Shown here: positions 4,641-11,597 of the stretch, one piece after another
Numbering within the stretch: position 1 is the first letter of the stretch
Layout of the letters: each line of letters starts with the position of its first letter
From: Thiobacillus sp.
GTDB taxonomy: Bacteria; Pseudomonadota; Gammaproteobacteria; Burkholderiales; Thiobacillaceae
Direction: 5' to 3'
NCBI GenBank assembly: GCA_011391285.1
Contig: JAABQU010000252.1
Coordinates: 1-14,393 of the forward strand
DNA: 14,393 nucleotides
Made by a program: the position numbers and the translations under genes
Notes under the pieces: model-generated
Databases searched by the model: none
The model's input: only the letters and a program-made list of their open reading frames with translations
What the model was told of the DNA's origin: nothing

Positions 4641-6617
4641 ATGCAATTGCTCCCCCTGGGTGGCCCCAGTCTGCTCAGCCTGTTCCGCGAGGTGCTGGAA
4701 AGCAGTCTCGTCGAACGCGGCGTCGCGCACGGACTGGAAATTCTCGGCCATGCCGATGATTTCTGGCGTGCAGTGCCGATTGGCGAGTTGCAACGCATGG
4801 CACAAGGTGGCAATGCTGCCGCGCAGGCGGAACTGGCCTGGCGTGCTGCGGCCGGCACGGGGATGCGCAAGTCGGCAGCCGACGCGGTGCGCTGGGCGAC
4901 GCAGAGCGCCGAGGCAAAATCTCCCGCCGGCGAAGCGGTGCTGGGCTGGCTGCTCTATCACGGCATGGGCTTGCCCAGGGATTACGCCGAGGCGGCGCGT
5001 TTGTTCGAACATGCCGCTGCGGCGCAAGACAGTCGCGGCATGACCTGGTTCGCGCTGTGTTTGCTGCGCGGGCATGGTGTGAATGCCGATACCGTGCGTG
5101 GCGGCGAGCTGCTGCATCAAGCGGCGGAACAGGGTAGCCCGCTGGCCCAATACTGGCTGGGGCGCCTGCTCTATCTGGGGCAGCATTTGCCACGGGATTT
5201 CGCGCAGGCCGCGACGTGGTTGCACCGGGCGAGCGAACATGGTCAGGCGCGAGCCGCCGACCTGCTCGCGCGCTGCCATTTTTTCGGGCGCGGCGTGCCG
5301 GAAGACCGCAGCGCGGCGATGCGCCTGTGGCGTGCAGCCGCAGAAGAGGGTGTCGCGCCCGCAATGTTTTGCCTGGGCTTGTGTCTGTATGCCGGCGAAG
5401 GGGCGGCGCCCGACCCTGCTGAAGCGGTCAGCTGGTTTCGTGCTGCGGCGCGCAAGCAGGTTTCCGCCGCGATGTTTCTGCTGGGGCAATGCACCACTTT
5501 TGGCTGCGGCGTGACCCCCGATCCCGAAGTCGGGTTGTCCTGGTATCGGCGCGCGGCGGAGCACGGCAACCGCGAGGCCGAGTTCGAGCTGGGCGAAGTC
5601 CATGCGGCCGGCCGCGCCCACGTCCTGCGCGACCTTGGTGAAGCTGTCAAGTGGTGGCACACAGCGGCACGCCAGGGCCATGCGCGGGCGCAGCTCAAGC
5701 TTGGCCATTGTTACCGTTGGGGCGAGGGCGTAGACGCGAACAAGGGGCTGGCGCTCGCCTGGTACCGGCGCGCGGCTGAAGGTGGTGAATCCTCGGCCCA
5801 TATCTGGCTCGGTGAATGCTGTGAACATGGCGAGGGCAGTGCTGCCGATCCGGTGGCGGCGCGGCAGCACTACCAGGCTGCCGCAGAAGCTGGTGCGCCG
5901 CACGGTTTGGCCGAATTGGGTCGCTGCCAGCTGTACGGCATCGGCGGCCAGATCGATACGGAACGTGGTGAGGCCGGACTCAAGCAGGCCGCTGAAAACG
6001 GCTGGCAGCCGGCCTTGGATGAACTGGAGCGTTACTGGTTTGCCGAGGGCGAACGCCATTTTCATGGTCACGGTGCGGTCACGGATGTGGCGCGGGCGCG
6101 CCTGTGCTACCGCAAGGCCGGCGAGTTGGGTCACCGGCGCGCCGCCTACATGCTGGCTGAGTGTTTCAGGCACGGGCTGGGCGGTGAGGTGGATGCGGCG
6201 CAGGCGGTGACCTGGTATCGCCAGGCGGCGACGCTGTTCGATGCCAAGCTGGCGCTGGCCGATCTCTACTATCACGGCGAGGGCGTGGTGCGAAATTACC
6301 GCGAGGCTTTTCGCTGGTACGAGCAGGCGGTGGATCAGCATGAAGATGCCTTTGCGCTCTACAGCCTAGGCTTTTGCCTGTTGCACGGTCAAGGGGTGCG
6401 CCGTGATGCGAAGCAGGCCCTGCGCCATCTGCGCCGGGCGGCGCTGCTCGGCGAGGTGAATGCGCAATACGAGTTGGGCGCGGCTTATTACCGGGGGGCG
6501 GGCGTCGCCAAAAATTTGCGCCTGGCGATGAAATGGCTGCGCATGGCCGCCAGCCACGGCCAGGAAGAGGCGCGCGCGTTTCTCGAACGCATCGAGCGTG
6601 GCGAAAAGCTGAATTAG
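4641..6617 (+). CDS. Sel1-like repeat protein, about 16 repeats
   Basis: A 658-residue protein made almost entirely of 36-residue Sel1 (TPR-like) helix pairs. From about residue 55 onward, successive units fit the pattern G-x-x-x-A-x-x-x-L-G-x-x-Y-x-x-G-x-G-V-x-x-D-x-x-x-A-x-x-W-Y-x-x-A-A-E, for example AQYWLGRLLYLG, LGHCYRWGEGVDANKGLALAWYRRAAE and YELGAAYYRGAGVAKN (shown in part). About 16 units are recognisable. The twelfth is degenerate with an insertion (HFHGHGAVTDV), and a partial unit closes the protein. No signal peptide or membrane segment is visible, so it should be cytoplasmic. Such proteins scaffold protein interactions; the partner is unknown. The start is ATG at 4641 or GTG at 4632. 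The open frame reaches back to a TTG at 4575, but that codon lies in a DnaA box. It overlaps the end of envZ by 4 bases, tail to tail. Confidence 0.88.
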   Translation: MQLLPLGGPSLLSLFREVLESSLVERGVAHGLEILGHADDFWRAVPIGELQRMAQGGNAAAQAELAWRAAAGTGMRKSAADAVRWATQSAEAKSPAGEAVLGWLLYHGMGLPRDYAEAARLFEHAAAAQDSRGMTWFALCLLRGHGVNADTVRGGELLHQAAEQGSPLAQYWLGRLLYLGQHLPRDFAQAATWLHRASEHGQARAADLLARCHFFGRGVPEDRSAAMRLWRAAAEEGVAPAMFCLGLCLYAGEGAAPDPAEAVSWFRAAARKQVSAAMFLLGQCTTFGCGVTPDPEVGLSWYRRAAEHGNREAEFELGEVHAAGRAHVLRDLGEAVKWWHTAARQGHARAQLKLGHCYRWGEGVDANKGLALAWYRRAAEGGESSAHIWLGECCEHGEGSAADPVAARQHYQAAAEAGAPHGLAELGRCQLYGIGGQIDTERGEAGLKQAAENGWQPALDELERYWFAEGERHFHGHGAVTDVARARLCYRKAGELGHRRAAYMLAECFRHGLGGEVDAAQAVTWYRQAATLFDAKLALADLYYHGEGVVRNYREAFRWYEQAVDQHEDAFALYSLGFCLLHGQGVRRDAKQALRHLRRAALLGEVNAQYELGAAYYRGAGVAKNLRLAMKWLRMAASHGQEEARAFLERIERGEKLN

Positions 6618-7960
6618 GCGCGCGGCAGCCGGAGCAGCGCCGCCAGCCCGCCACCTACCCGGGGCAGCAGTTCCAGTCGGCCGCCTTGGGCGCGCACGAT
6701 GCGCTCGACGATGGCCAGTCCCAGCCCGGCGCCACCGGCGCCAGTGCGTGCGGTTTCACCGCGCGTGAAGGGCTGCTTGAGGCGCTCGACATCGGTGGCC
6801 GCGATGCCAGGGCCGCGATCGAGAATGCCGATGACGACTTCCTGGCCTTCGGTCGTCAGCGCCAACTCGACGGGTGCCTCGCTGCTGCCGTGGCGCAGGG
6901 CATTTTCGATGAGGTTGATGATGGCGCGGCGCAAGGTCTGCGGCCTGACATCTGCCGTGACCACTGTGCCAGTTGTGCCAAGCGAAAAGTCGGCGCTGGC
7001 GGAACGGCGGGTGATGAGTTGCACACGCTCGCCATATCGTGCGGCGATGTCGTCGAGCAGCGTGGTGAGATCGGTTGGTTCAGTTGCTGCGGTTTCCTGC
7101 CCCGGCCGCGCAAAGTCGAGGAACTGGCCGATGGTGCGATCCATCTCGGCGATGTCGGCCGCCATGCCGTTGCGCGCCTCGTCGTCAGTCACGCTGAGTT
7201 CGGTTTCCATGCGCAGGCGTGTCAGCGGTGTGCGCAGGTCGTGGGAGATGCCGGCCAGCAGCAGGCTGCGATCCTCTTCCAGGTGTTGCAGGTCGGCGCT
7301 CATGTGGTTGAACGCCGCAGTGACGGCGACGAGTTCCTGCGGGCCATGCTCGGGTAGCAGCGGTGCCGTCTCGCCAGCGCCGATTTTTCGTGCCGCTGTT
7401 TCGAGTGCCTTGAGGGGGCGCGTGATGCGGAAAACGATGAGCCACGCGCCGACCAGCGACAGCAGCAATACCGCCACGCCCCAACCCAGCCACTGCCAGG
7501 GGAAATGCCGTTCCAGGCGGTCGCGTGGCAGCGCCAGCCAGTAGTCGCCCTCATCGCCGGGAAAAATGCGGAAGCGGATGAACAGGCCGGGCTCGTCATT
7601 CAGATTGAAGGCGAGTTGTGTTTCTGCACCGAGCTTTTCATGCAACCGGTTTTCGAGGCGCAGCGTGAAGGGGGTCGGCGGCGGCGGGGCGATCTGGTCG
7701 TCCGCTTCGGCCGGGTAGATGTGCAAGCCCTCGCGGTCCGAGAGTTCTTCCAGCAGCACCTGACGGTGTTCCGGACGCGAGGCCAACAGCGCGGCGCGCG
7801 TCAGGTTGGTGACGCTGGCCACCATCTGCGCAAGCTGGCGTGTGCGGCGCTCGAGCTCCGCTTCGCTGAAGATTGCCAGCCAGGCGGCCACGGCCAGCAG
7901 CATCAAGCTGGCGATCAGCAGAAAAGCCCGCCACAGCAGGCTCTTGGGGATCAGTCGCAA
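6614..7960 (-). CDS. envZ: Sensor histidine kinase of the EnvZ type
   Basis: Inner-membrane kinase partner of the OmpR regulator. The 448-residue product has one helix at about 10-31, a periplasmic sensor region of about 120 residues, a second helix at about 156-178, a HAMP linker (179-231), and the dimerisation/phosphoacceptor helix with ISHDLRTPLTRLR, where His240 is the phosphorylation site. The ATP-binding domain shows the N box (LIENALRHG, Asn353), DRGPGI and GAGGAGLGLAIV. All kinase motifs are intact. The start is TTG, 15 bases after the ompR stop, with a modest AAGG upstream; MRLIPKSLLWRAFLLI is a normal N-terminus for the family. Two copies of the dispersed repeat lie within it: one encodes KIGAGETAP at the start of HAMP helix region 192-200, the other RRSASADF (318-325) in the ATP-binding domain. 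Transcribed with ompR. Confidence 0.93.
   Translation of the reverse strand: MRLIPKSLLWRAFLLIASLMLLAVAAWLAIFSEAELERRTRQLAQMVASVTNLTRAALLASRPEHRQVLLEELSDREGLHIYPAEADDQIAPPPPTPFTLRLENRLHEKLGAETQLAFNLNDEPGLFIRFRIFPGDEGDYWLALPRDRLERHFPWQWLGWGVAVLLLSLVGAWLIVFRITRPLKALETAARKIGAGETAPLLPEHGPQELVAVTAAFNHMSADLQHLEEDRSLLLAGISHDLRTPLTRLRMETELSVTDDEARNGMAADIAEMDRTIGQFLDFARPGQETAATEPTDLTTLLDDIAARYGERVQLITRRSASADFSLGTTGTVVTADVRPQTLRRAIINLIENALRHGSSEAPVELALTTEGQEVVIGILDRGPGIAATDVERLKQPFTRGETARTGAGGAGLGLAIVERIVRAQGGRLELLPRVGGGLAALLRLPRA
6988..7008 (+). repeat. Dispersed 21-base repeat, copy 2 (in envZ)
   Basis: Preceded by AAA; one base differs from the consensus (GCGGAACGGC in place of GCGRGACGGC). It is antisense to envZ and is read as RRSASADF in the kinase domain. 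Confidence 0.85.
7365..7385 (-). repeat. Dispersed 21-base repeat, copy 3 (in envZ)
   Basis: On the minus strand, AAAA precedes ATCGGCGCTGGCGAGACGGC; one base differs from the consensus (A for G at position 2). It is in the sense direction of envZ, is read as KIGAGETA, and is inverted relative to copy 2, 380 bases away. Confidence 0.85.
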
Positions 7961-7975
7961 TGCCTTGGCCCCGCC

Positions 7976-8719
7976 TTAGCCCGCATCCCGCCCATCGGGA
8001 ACAAACACGTAGCCGAAGCCCCATACCGTTTGCAGATAGCGCGGTTTCGCCGGATCGTCCTCGACCAGCTTGCGCAACCGCGAGATCTGCACGTCGATGG
8101 CGCGGTCGAATACGCCGTGCTCGCGGCCGCGCGCCAACTCCATCAATTTATCGCGGGACAAGGGCTGGCGCGGATGTTTGATCAGCACCTGCAACAGGCC
8201 GAATTCACCGGTGGTGAGCAGGGTAGTCGTGTTTTCTCGCGTCAGTTCGCGCGTGGCGAGGTTGACGGTCACCTTGCCGAAATGTACCTCCTCGTGCGCG
8301 GTGGCGGGTGCGCCGGCAGGCGGCGGTGCGGCGCGGCGGCGCAGCACGGCATGGATACGTGCCACCAGTTCGCGTGGGTTGAAAGGTTTGGGCAAGTAGT
8401 CGTCGGCACCAAGTTCGAGGCCGACGATGCGATCGATGTCGTCGCCCTTGGCGGTGAGCATGAGAATGGCGACTGCATTCTGAGCACCAGCACTGCCACG
8501 CAGGCGGCGGCAGATCGACAGGCCGTCTTCGCCTGGCAGCATCAGGTCGAGAACGATCAGGTCGTAGAGTTCGCGTTCGAGGGCGCGATCCATGCCGCTG
8601 CCGTCCGCGACGGTTTTGACGGTGAAGCCCTGATCGGCAAGATAGCGCTCCAACTGGCTGCGCAAGCGCACGTCATCATCGACGACGAGGATTTTGGGTT
8701 TGCGGGTCTCGGTATTCAT
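7976..8719 (-). CDS. ompR: Response regulator OmpR
   Basis: DNA-binding partner of EnvZ that controls outer-membrane porin and envelope genes in response to osmotic or related stress. The 247-residue protein has a receiver domain beginning KILVVDDDVRLRSQLERYL, with acidic pocket Asp14-Asp15 and phosphoacceptor Asp58 in VLDLMLPGEDGLSICRRLR, followed by GLELGADDYLPKPFNPREL (conserved Lys). The C-terminal winged helix shows LSRDKLMELARGRE, RAIDVQISRLRKLVEDDP and YLQTVWGFGYVFVPDG. The similarity to enterobacterial OmpR is strong along the whole length. The start at 8719 (MNTETRKPKILVV) is chosen by family length; an in-frame ATG at 8785 would add 22 unconserved residues. It is the first gene of the ompR-envZ operon and divergent from the small exported protein gene. 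Confidence 0.95.
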   Translation of the reverse strand: MNTETRKPKILVVDDDVRLRSQLERYLADQGFTVKTVADGSGMDRALERELYDLIVLDLMLPGEDGLSICRRLRGSAGAQNAVAILMLTAKGDDIDRIVGLELGADDYLPKPFNPRELVARIHAVLRRRAAPPPAGAPATAHEEVHFGKVTVNLATRELTRENTTTLLTTGEFGLLQVLIKHPRQPLSRDKLMELARGREHGVFDRAIDVQISRLRKLVEDDPAKPRYLQTVWGFGYVFVPDGRDAG

Positions 8720-8753
8720 GGCCGAAAGGATACTGCCGTTTCGGGCCGAGGCA

Positions 8754-8785
8754 TTGCGAGATGTTGCCGGTACGGCAATTCGCAA
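8754..8785. promoter_or_regulatory. Nested dyad between ompR and the small exported protein gene
   Basis: Inner arms TTGCCG (8764-8769) and CGGCAA (8773-8778) flank GTA. Outer arms TTGCG (8754-8758) and CGCAA (8781-8785) enclose them, with unequal spacers of five and two bases. The dyad lies in the 122-base divergent gap and could be an operator or, if transcribed, a hairpin. TGTTACAAA just to the right (8791-8799) is reminiscent of an OmpR half site, but that is weak. Confidence 0.4.
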
Positions 8786-8829
8786 AGGATTGTTACAAAC
8801 CCGGCCGCTGCTTGCCCGGGGCCACGGCC

Positions 8830-8835
8830 TACAAT
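8830..8835 (+). promoter_or_regulatory. Possible -10 box directly before the small exported protein gene
   Basis: TACAAT ends six bases before the ATG at 8842, which would put transcription start at or next to the start codon (leaderless or very short leader). No -35 box is evident. Confidence 0.4.
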
Positions 8836-8841
8836 GCGGGC

Positions 8842-9147
8842 ATGAAAAAGCCCGTCCTCATTCTTCTGTTGTGCTGTCTGGCGGCCGCCGCAGGTCCGGT
8901 GGCAGCACAGGATGCGCCGCCTCCCGGGCAGTTCGGGCGGGGTGCGCAAATGCGTGAACAGATGCGCGAACAGATGCGGGAAATGTCGCCCGAGCAGCGT
9001 GAAGCGCGGCAGCAGCGCCGCGATACCTGGCAGCAGATGAGCCCCGAAGACCGTCACCAGTTGCGCCGCGATATCCGCGATGCCGGGCAAACGCTTTATC
9101 CGCGTGGTGGTGGTGGCGGCGGTGGCCGGCAACATCACCGGGACTGA
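8842..9147 (+). CDS. Small exported Gln/Arg/Met-rich protein, function unknown
   Basis: A 101-residue product with a clear Sec signal peptide (MKKPVLILLLCCLAAAAGPV, probable cleavage after the VAA at 22). The mature part is charged and probably helical: a tandem MREQ-MREQ-MREM run (residues 37-48), then MSPEQREARQQRRDTWQQMSP (37-68 region, shown in part) where MSPEQR and MSPEDR form a repeated half-motif. It ends in seven glycines and RQHHRD. The MSPEQR-type pattern resembles DUF3106-like or Spy/CpxP-like periplasmic proteins, but I do not assign a family. The start at 8842 is set by the signal peptide; the frame is open back to 8761, which would place 27 non-signal residues before it. Divergence from ompR makes it a candidate envelope-stress or OmpR-controlled protein (inference). 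Confidence 0.78.
   Translation: MKKPVLILLLCCLAAAAGPVAAQDAPPPGQFGRGAQMREQMREQMREMSPEQREARQQRRDTWQQMSPEDRHQLRRDIRDAGQTLYPRGGGGGGGRQHHRD
8950..8985 (+). repeat. Three tandem 12-base units
   Basis: ATGCGTGAACAG, ATGCGCGAACAG and ATGCGGGAAATG in direct tandem encode MREQ, MREQ and MREM in the small exported protein. Copy number could vary between strains. Confidence 0.8.
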
Positions 9148-9175
9148 TCTGCCGCGCTGTGCGGGGCGGGTCGAC

Positions 9176-9181
9176 TAAAAT
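9176..9181 (+). promoter_or_regulatory. Possible -10 box directly before tsaB
   Basis: TAAAAT lies seven bases before the GTG start of tsaB, compatible with a leaderless or very short-leader transcript. No -35 box is seen at the expected spacing. Confidence 0.4.
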
Positions 9182-9188
9182 CCGCGCC

Positions 9189-9881
9189 GTGAAACTCCTT
9201 GCCTTCGAAGCCTCCACCCGTCGCCTGTCGGTCGCCCTCTGGTGTGATGGTGCGCTCACCGAAAAGTCGGCCGATGTGCCGAATGGCGGTTCCGAGCGTT
9301 TGTTGCCCTGGGCCGGAGAGCTGCTTGCCGGCGCCGGCTTGAGCTTGCAACAACTCGACGGCATCGCCTTCGGCGCCGGGCCGGGCGGTTTCACCGGCCT
9401 GCGTCTGGCGTGCGGTGTGGCGCAGGGGCTGGCTTTCGGGCTGGATGTGCCCGTCGTGCCGGTCGGTTCGCTGGCGGCCCTGGCCTTGGCGAATGGCGAC
9501 GGCAAGGTGCTGGCCTGTCTCGATGCGCGCATGAACGAGGTGTATGTCGCCGCTTACGTGGTGGCCGGTGAATCCGTCGAGGAAATCATGGCGCCAAAAG
9601 TCGGCGCTGGCGGGACGGCGCCTTTTCCGGATGGCGCGGGTTGGCGCGGCGTCGGCGACGGTTTTGGCGTGTGGGGCGAGATATTGCTTCAGCGGCTGGG
9701 GGATCGTTTGAGCGGCGTTGACGCCGCGCTTTATCCGACTGCCGCCGCTGTGGCGCGTCTGGCCGCGCCGCTACTCGCGCGTGGCGCTGGGGTAGCGGCG
9801 GCAGCGGCCGTGCCGCTCTACATCCGTGACAAGGTGGCGCTGACCACAGCGGAGCGCCTGGCGCGCGGCGGCAGCAAATGA
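9189..9881 (+). CDS. tsaB: tRNA threonylcarbamoyladenosine (t6A) biosynthesis protein TsaB
   Basis: ASKHA-fold partner of TsaD and TsaE in making t6A at position 37 of ANN-decoding tRNAs. The 230-residue protein opens MKLLAFEASTRRLSVAL, carries SERLLPWAGELL and the family motif GAGPGGFTGLRLACGVAQGLAF (residues 62-82, in part), then LDARMNEVYVAAY. Length is typical. The start is GTG at 9189, eight residues of family-like sequence following directly; a frame open to 9159 adds only unconserved residues. Residues 137-144 (KVGAGGTA) are encoded by copy 4 of the dispersed repeat, in the variable segment between the core and the C-terminal helices. It overlaps rimI by 4 bases (ATGA), so the two are translationally coupled, a pairing often seen for tsaB and rimI. 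Confidence 0.93.
   Translation: MKLLAFEASTRRLSVALWCDGALTEKSADVPNGGSERLLPWAGELLAGAGLSLQQLDGIAFGAGPGGFTGLRLACGVAQGLAFGLDVPVVPVGSLAALALANGDGKVLACLDARMNEVYVAAYVVAGESVEEIMAPKVGAGGTAPFPDGAGWRGVGDGFGVWGEILLQRLGDRLSGVDAALYPTAAAVARLAAPLLARGAGVAAAAAVPLYIRDKVALTTAERLARGGSK
9599..9619 (+). repeat. Dispersed 21-base repeat, copy 4 (in tsaB)
   Basis: Preceded by AAA, A then GTCGGCGCTGGCGGGACGGC: an exact consensus match. It is in the sense direction, read as KVGAGGTA. Flanking GGCGCC copies (9590-9595 and 9617-9622) bracket it. Confidence 0.88.
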
Positions 9882-10315
9882 GCTTTGTACCGATGACTGT
9901 CGCCGACCTGGAGGAGGTGACGGCCGCCGAGCAGCGCATCCATCCCTTTCCCTGGTCGCCGGGCAATTTTCGCGACTCACTGGCTACCGGCCACGACTGC
10001 TGGTTGACGCGCGAAGCCGGTACGCTGGTGGCCTTCGCCGTGGTGATGCGCGCTGTCGATGAGGCGCACCTGCTCAACATCAGCGTGGTGCCCGAACGCC
10101 AGCGTGCCGGACTGGGGCGTGCGCTACTCGAATTTCTTTGTGACCAGGCACGCCAGGCGGGCATGAAGCGCATGCTGCTAGAGGTGCGAACTTCTAACGA
10201 GAGTGCTGTTGCCTTCTACCGGCATTTTGATTTTGCTGAGATCGGTCGCCGGCGCGGTTACTATCCGGCCTCTGCTGGAAGGGAAGACGCCATCGTGATG
10301 GCCAAAACACTTTGA
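9878..10315 (+). CDS. rimI: Ribosomal protein bS18 N-alpha-acetyltransferase RimI
   Basis: GNAT-family enzyme that acetylates the N-terminal alanine of ribosomal protein S18 using acetyl-CoA. The 145-residue protein has the usual length. The acetyl-CoA binding signature is VVPERQRAGLGRALLEFL (residues 70-87), and the catalytic pair expected for RimI is present as Glu102 (LLEVRTSNESA) and Tyr114 (AFYRHFDF). An N-terminal HPFPWSPGNFRDSL segment matches the RimI substrate-binding region. The ATG overlaps the tsaB stop in ATGA, and the next gene begins 7 bases after its stop. Other GNAT enzymes share the fold, but the motifs and the tsaB neighbour make RimI the best call. Confidence 0.93.
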   Translation: MSFVPMTVADLEEVTAAEQRIHPFPWSPGNFRDSLATGHDCWLTREAGTLVAFAVVMRAVDEAHLLNISVVPERQRAGLGRALLEFLCDQARQAGMKRMLLEVRTSNESAVAFYRHFDFAEIGRRRGYYPASAGREDAIVMAKTL

Positions 10316-10322
10316 ACCCACT

Positions 10323-11033
10323 ATGAACCGCGAACAAATACTGAAGGAAATGGGCCTCGGGCCGATCTGGAAGCTGCGCCAGCCGCCGAAAAAAAAGAAG
10401 GGGGTCGCCAACGAACCGGCTATTTCTGGATCGGTGGACGCGCACACTGTTGACGCTCGTACTTCGGCCATCGCCGCGATGGGCTGGGATGAATTGAAGC
10501 AGGCCGTGGCGGATTGCACTGCCTGCGAATTGTGCAAGACGCGCAAACAGGCCGTGCTCGGTGTCGGCGATGTGGCGGCCGATTGGCTGTTCGTTGGTGA
10601 AGGACCCGGCGCGGAAGAGGACGAGCGTGGCGAGCCTTTCGTCGGCCAGTCCGGTAAGTTGCTCGACGCCATGCTGGCGGCCATCGACCTCAAGCGCGGC
10701 AGTGATGTGTATATCGCCAACGCCGTGAAGTGCCGCCCGCCGGATAACCGCGCGCCGGAACCGGGCGAAACGGCCGCCTGCTGGCCTTTCCTGGCGCGGC
10801 AGGTCGAGCTGATCCAGCCGAAGTTGATCGTCACGCTCGGCAAGCCGGCCGCGCAAACCTTGCTGCAGCAGGAAGTGAAGATCGCCGCCGAGCGCGGCAA
10901 GGCGCACGACTTTGCCGGTTTCCCGCTGATCGTGACTTATCACCCGGCCTACCTGCTGCGCAACCTGCCGGATAAAGCTAAGGCGTGGGAAGACCTCTGT
11001 TTCATGCGCAAGACCATGAACGACCTCCGGTAA
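10323..11033 (+). CDS. Uracil-DNA glycosylase, iron-sulfur family 4 type
   Basis: Removes uracil from DNA to start base excision repair. The 236-residue protein has an N-terminal extension of about 60 residues with a KKKK patch, then the conserved domain. Cluster-ligand candidates are Cys68 and Cys71 (CELC) with Cys137 (NAVKCRPPDNR) and Cys153 (AACWPF); the 16-residue spacing of the last two fits the family 4 pattern. Cys65 is an extra cysteine just before. The active-site motif is GEGPGAEEDERGEPFVGQSG (residues 92-111), and the second motif is TYHPAYLL (205-212). It is the third gene of the tsaB cluster, 7 bases after rimI. Its stop codon TAA is part of the TAAAAT box in front of the next gene. 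The symbol is left empty because naming of these enzymes varies. Confidence 0.92.
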   Translation: MNREQILKEMGLGPIWKLRQPPKKKKGVANEPAISGSVDAHTVDARTSAIAAMGWDELKQAVADCTACELCKTRKQAVLGVGDVAADWLFVGEGPGAEEDERGEPFVGQSGKLLDAMLAAIDLKRGSDVYIANAVKCRPPDNRAPEPGETAACWPFLARQVELIQPKLIVTLGKPAAQTLLQQEVKIAAERGKAHDFAGFPLIVTYHPAYLLRNLPDKAKAWEDLCFMRKTMNDLR

Positions 11034-11036
11034 AAT
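11031..11036 (+). promoter_or_regulatory. Possible -10 box before the isochorismatase-like gene
   Basis: TAAAAT lies six bases before the ATG at 11043 and includes the stop codon of the upstream glycosylase gene. It may give the downstream part of the cluster its own, nearly leaderless transcript. No -35 box is evident. Confidence 0.4.
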
Positions 11037-11042
11037 CGCCCC

Positions 11043-11597
11043 ATGACTTTAACTCCTTTGATGCGCGTGGACCAATCTGCCCTGCTGGTCGTCGATGTCC
11101 AGGAACGCCTGCTGGACCATATCCATGACTGGCAGCGCGTGCTCGGCCATATCGACTGGCTCGTGCAGGTCGCGCAGCGCATTGGCGTGCCGGTGGCGGC
11201 GACGGAGCAATATCCCAAAGGTATCGGCCACACACATGCCGAATTGGCGGCGCGCCTGCCGCCGGGTGCGACCGGCGAGAAGCTGCACTTTTCCTGTGTC
11301 GCCGGCAATTGCCTGCCGGGGCTGCCGGGCATGGAGCGACCGCAGGTCGTGGTGTGCGGTATCGAGTCCCATGTTTGCGTGCTGCAAACGGTGCTGGAGC
11401 TCGCGGCAGCCGGCAAGCAGGTTTTCGTCGTCGCGGAAGCCGTCGGCTCGCGCGATCCCGCGCACAAGGCTCTGGCGCTGGAACGCATGCGTGACCAAGG
11501 AATTACGATCGTCTGCCGCGAGATGGTGGCTTTCGAATGGCTGGCGCAGGCCGGCACCGATCAATTCCGCGATATCAGCATAAATTTCCTGAAATAG
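11043..11597 (+). CDS. Isochorismatase-family cysteine hydrolase
   Basis: A 184-residue soluble protein of the isochorismatase-like fold. The catalytic triad of the superfamily is visible: Asp18 in [11 protein letters not shown], Lys80 in GEKLHFSC, and nucleophile Cys112 in [11 protein letters not shown], followed by a strand-helix [27 protein letters not shown]. The [10 protein letters not shown] arrangement is like YcaC-type proteins rather than true isochorismatases or nicotinamidases, so the substrate is unknown. No signal peptide is seen. The start follows the TAAAAT box. It overlaps surE by one base (TAGTG), so its position between the glycosylase gene and surE is a true operon member. 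It could act in small-molecule housekeeping within a stationary-phase cluster, but this is only context. Confidence 0.88.
   Translation: MTLTPLMRVDQSALLVVDVQERLLDHIHDWQRVLGHIDWLVQVAQRIGVPVAATEQYPKGIGHTHAELAARLPPGATGEKLHFSCVAGNCLPGLPGMERPQVVVCGIESHVCVLQTVLELAAAGKQVFVVAEAVGSRDPAHKALALERMRDQGITIVCREMVAFEWLAQAGTDQFRDISINFLK

Noticed and set aside
4614..6341. Long open frame (575 codons) on the minus strand opposite the Sel1 gene
   Set aside because: Translation is low-complexity and lacks family motifs. Codon bias of a GC-rich gene on the other strand explains the lack of stops, and the Sel1 repeats on the plus strand are unmistakable.
6991..7008. G-quadruplex reading of the dispersed repeat
   Set aside because: Four GG runs occur in copies with GGGACGG, but copies with CGAGACGG lose one run, so the G4 potential is not conserved.
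7505..8845. Long plus-strand open frame opposite ompR-envZ
   Set aside because: Real OmpR and EnvZ motifs are on the minus strand; the opposite frame has no recognisable domains.
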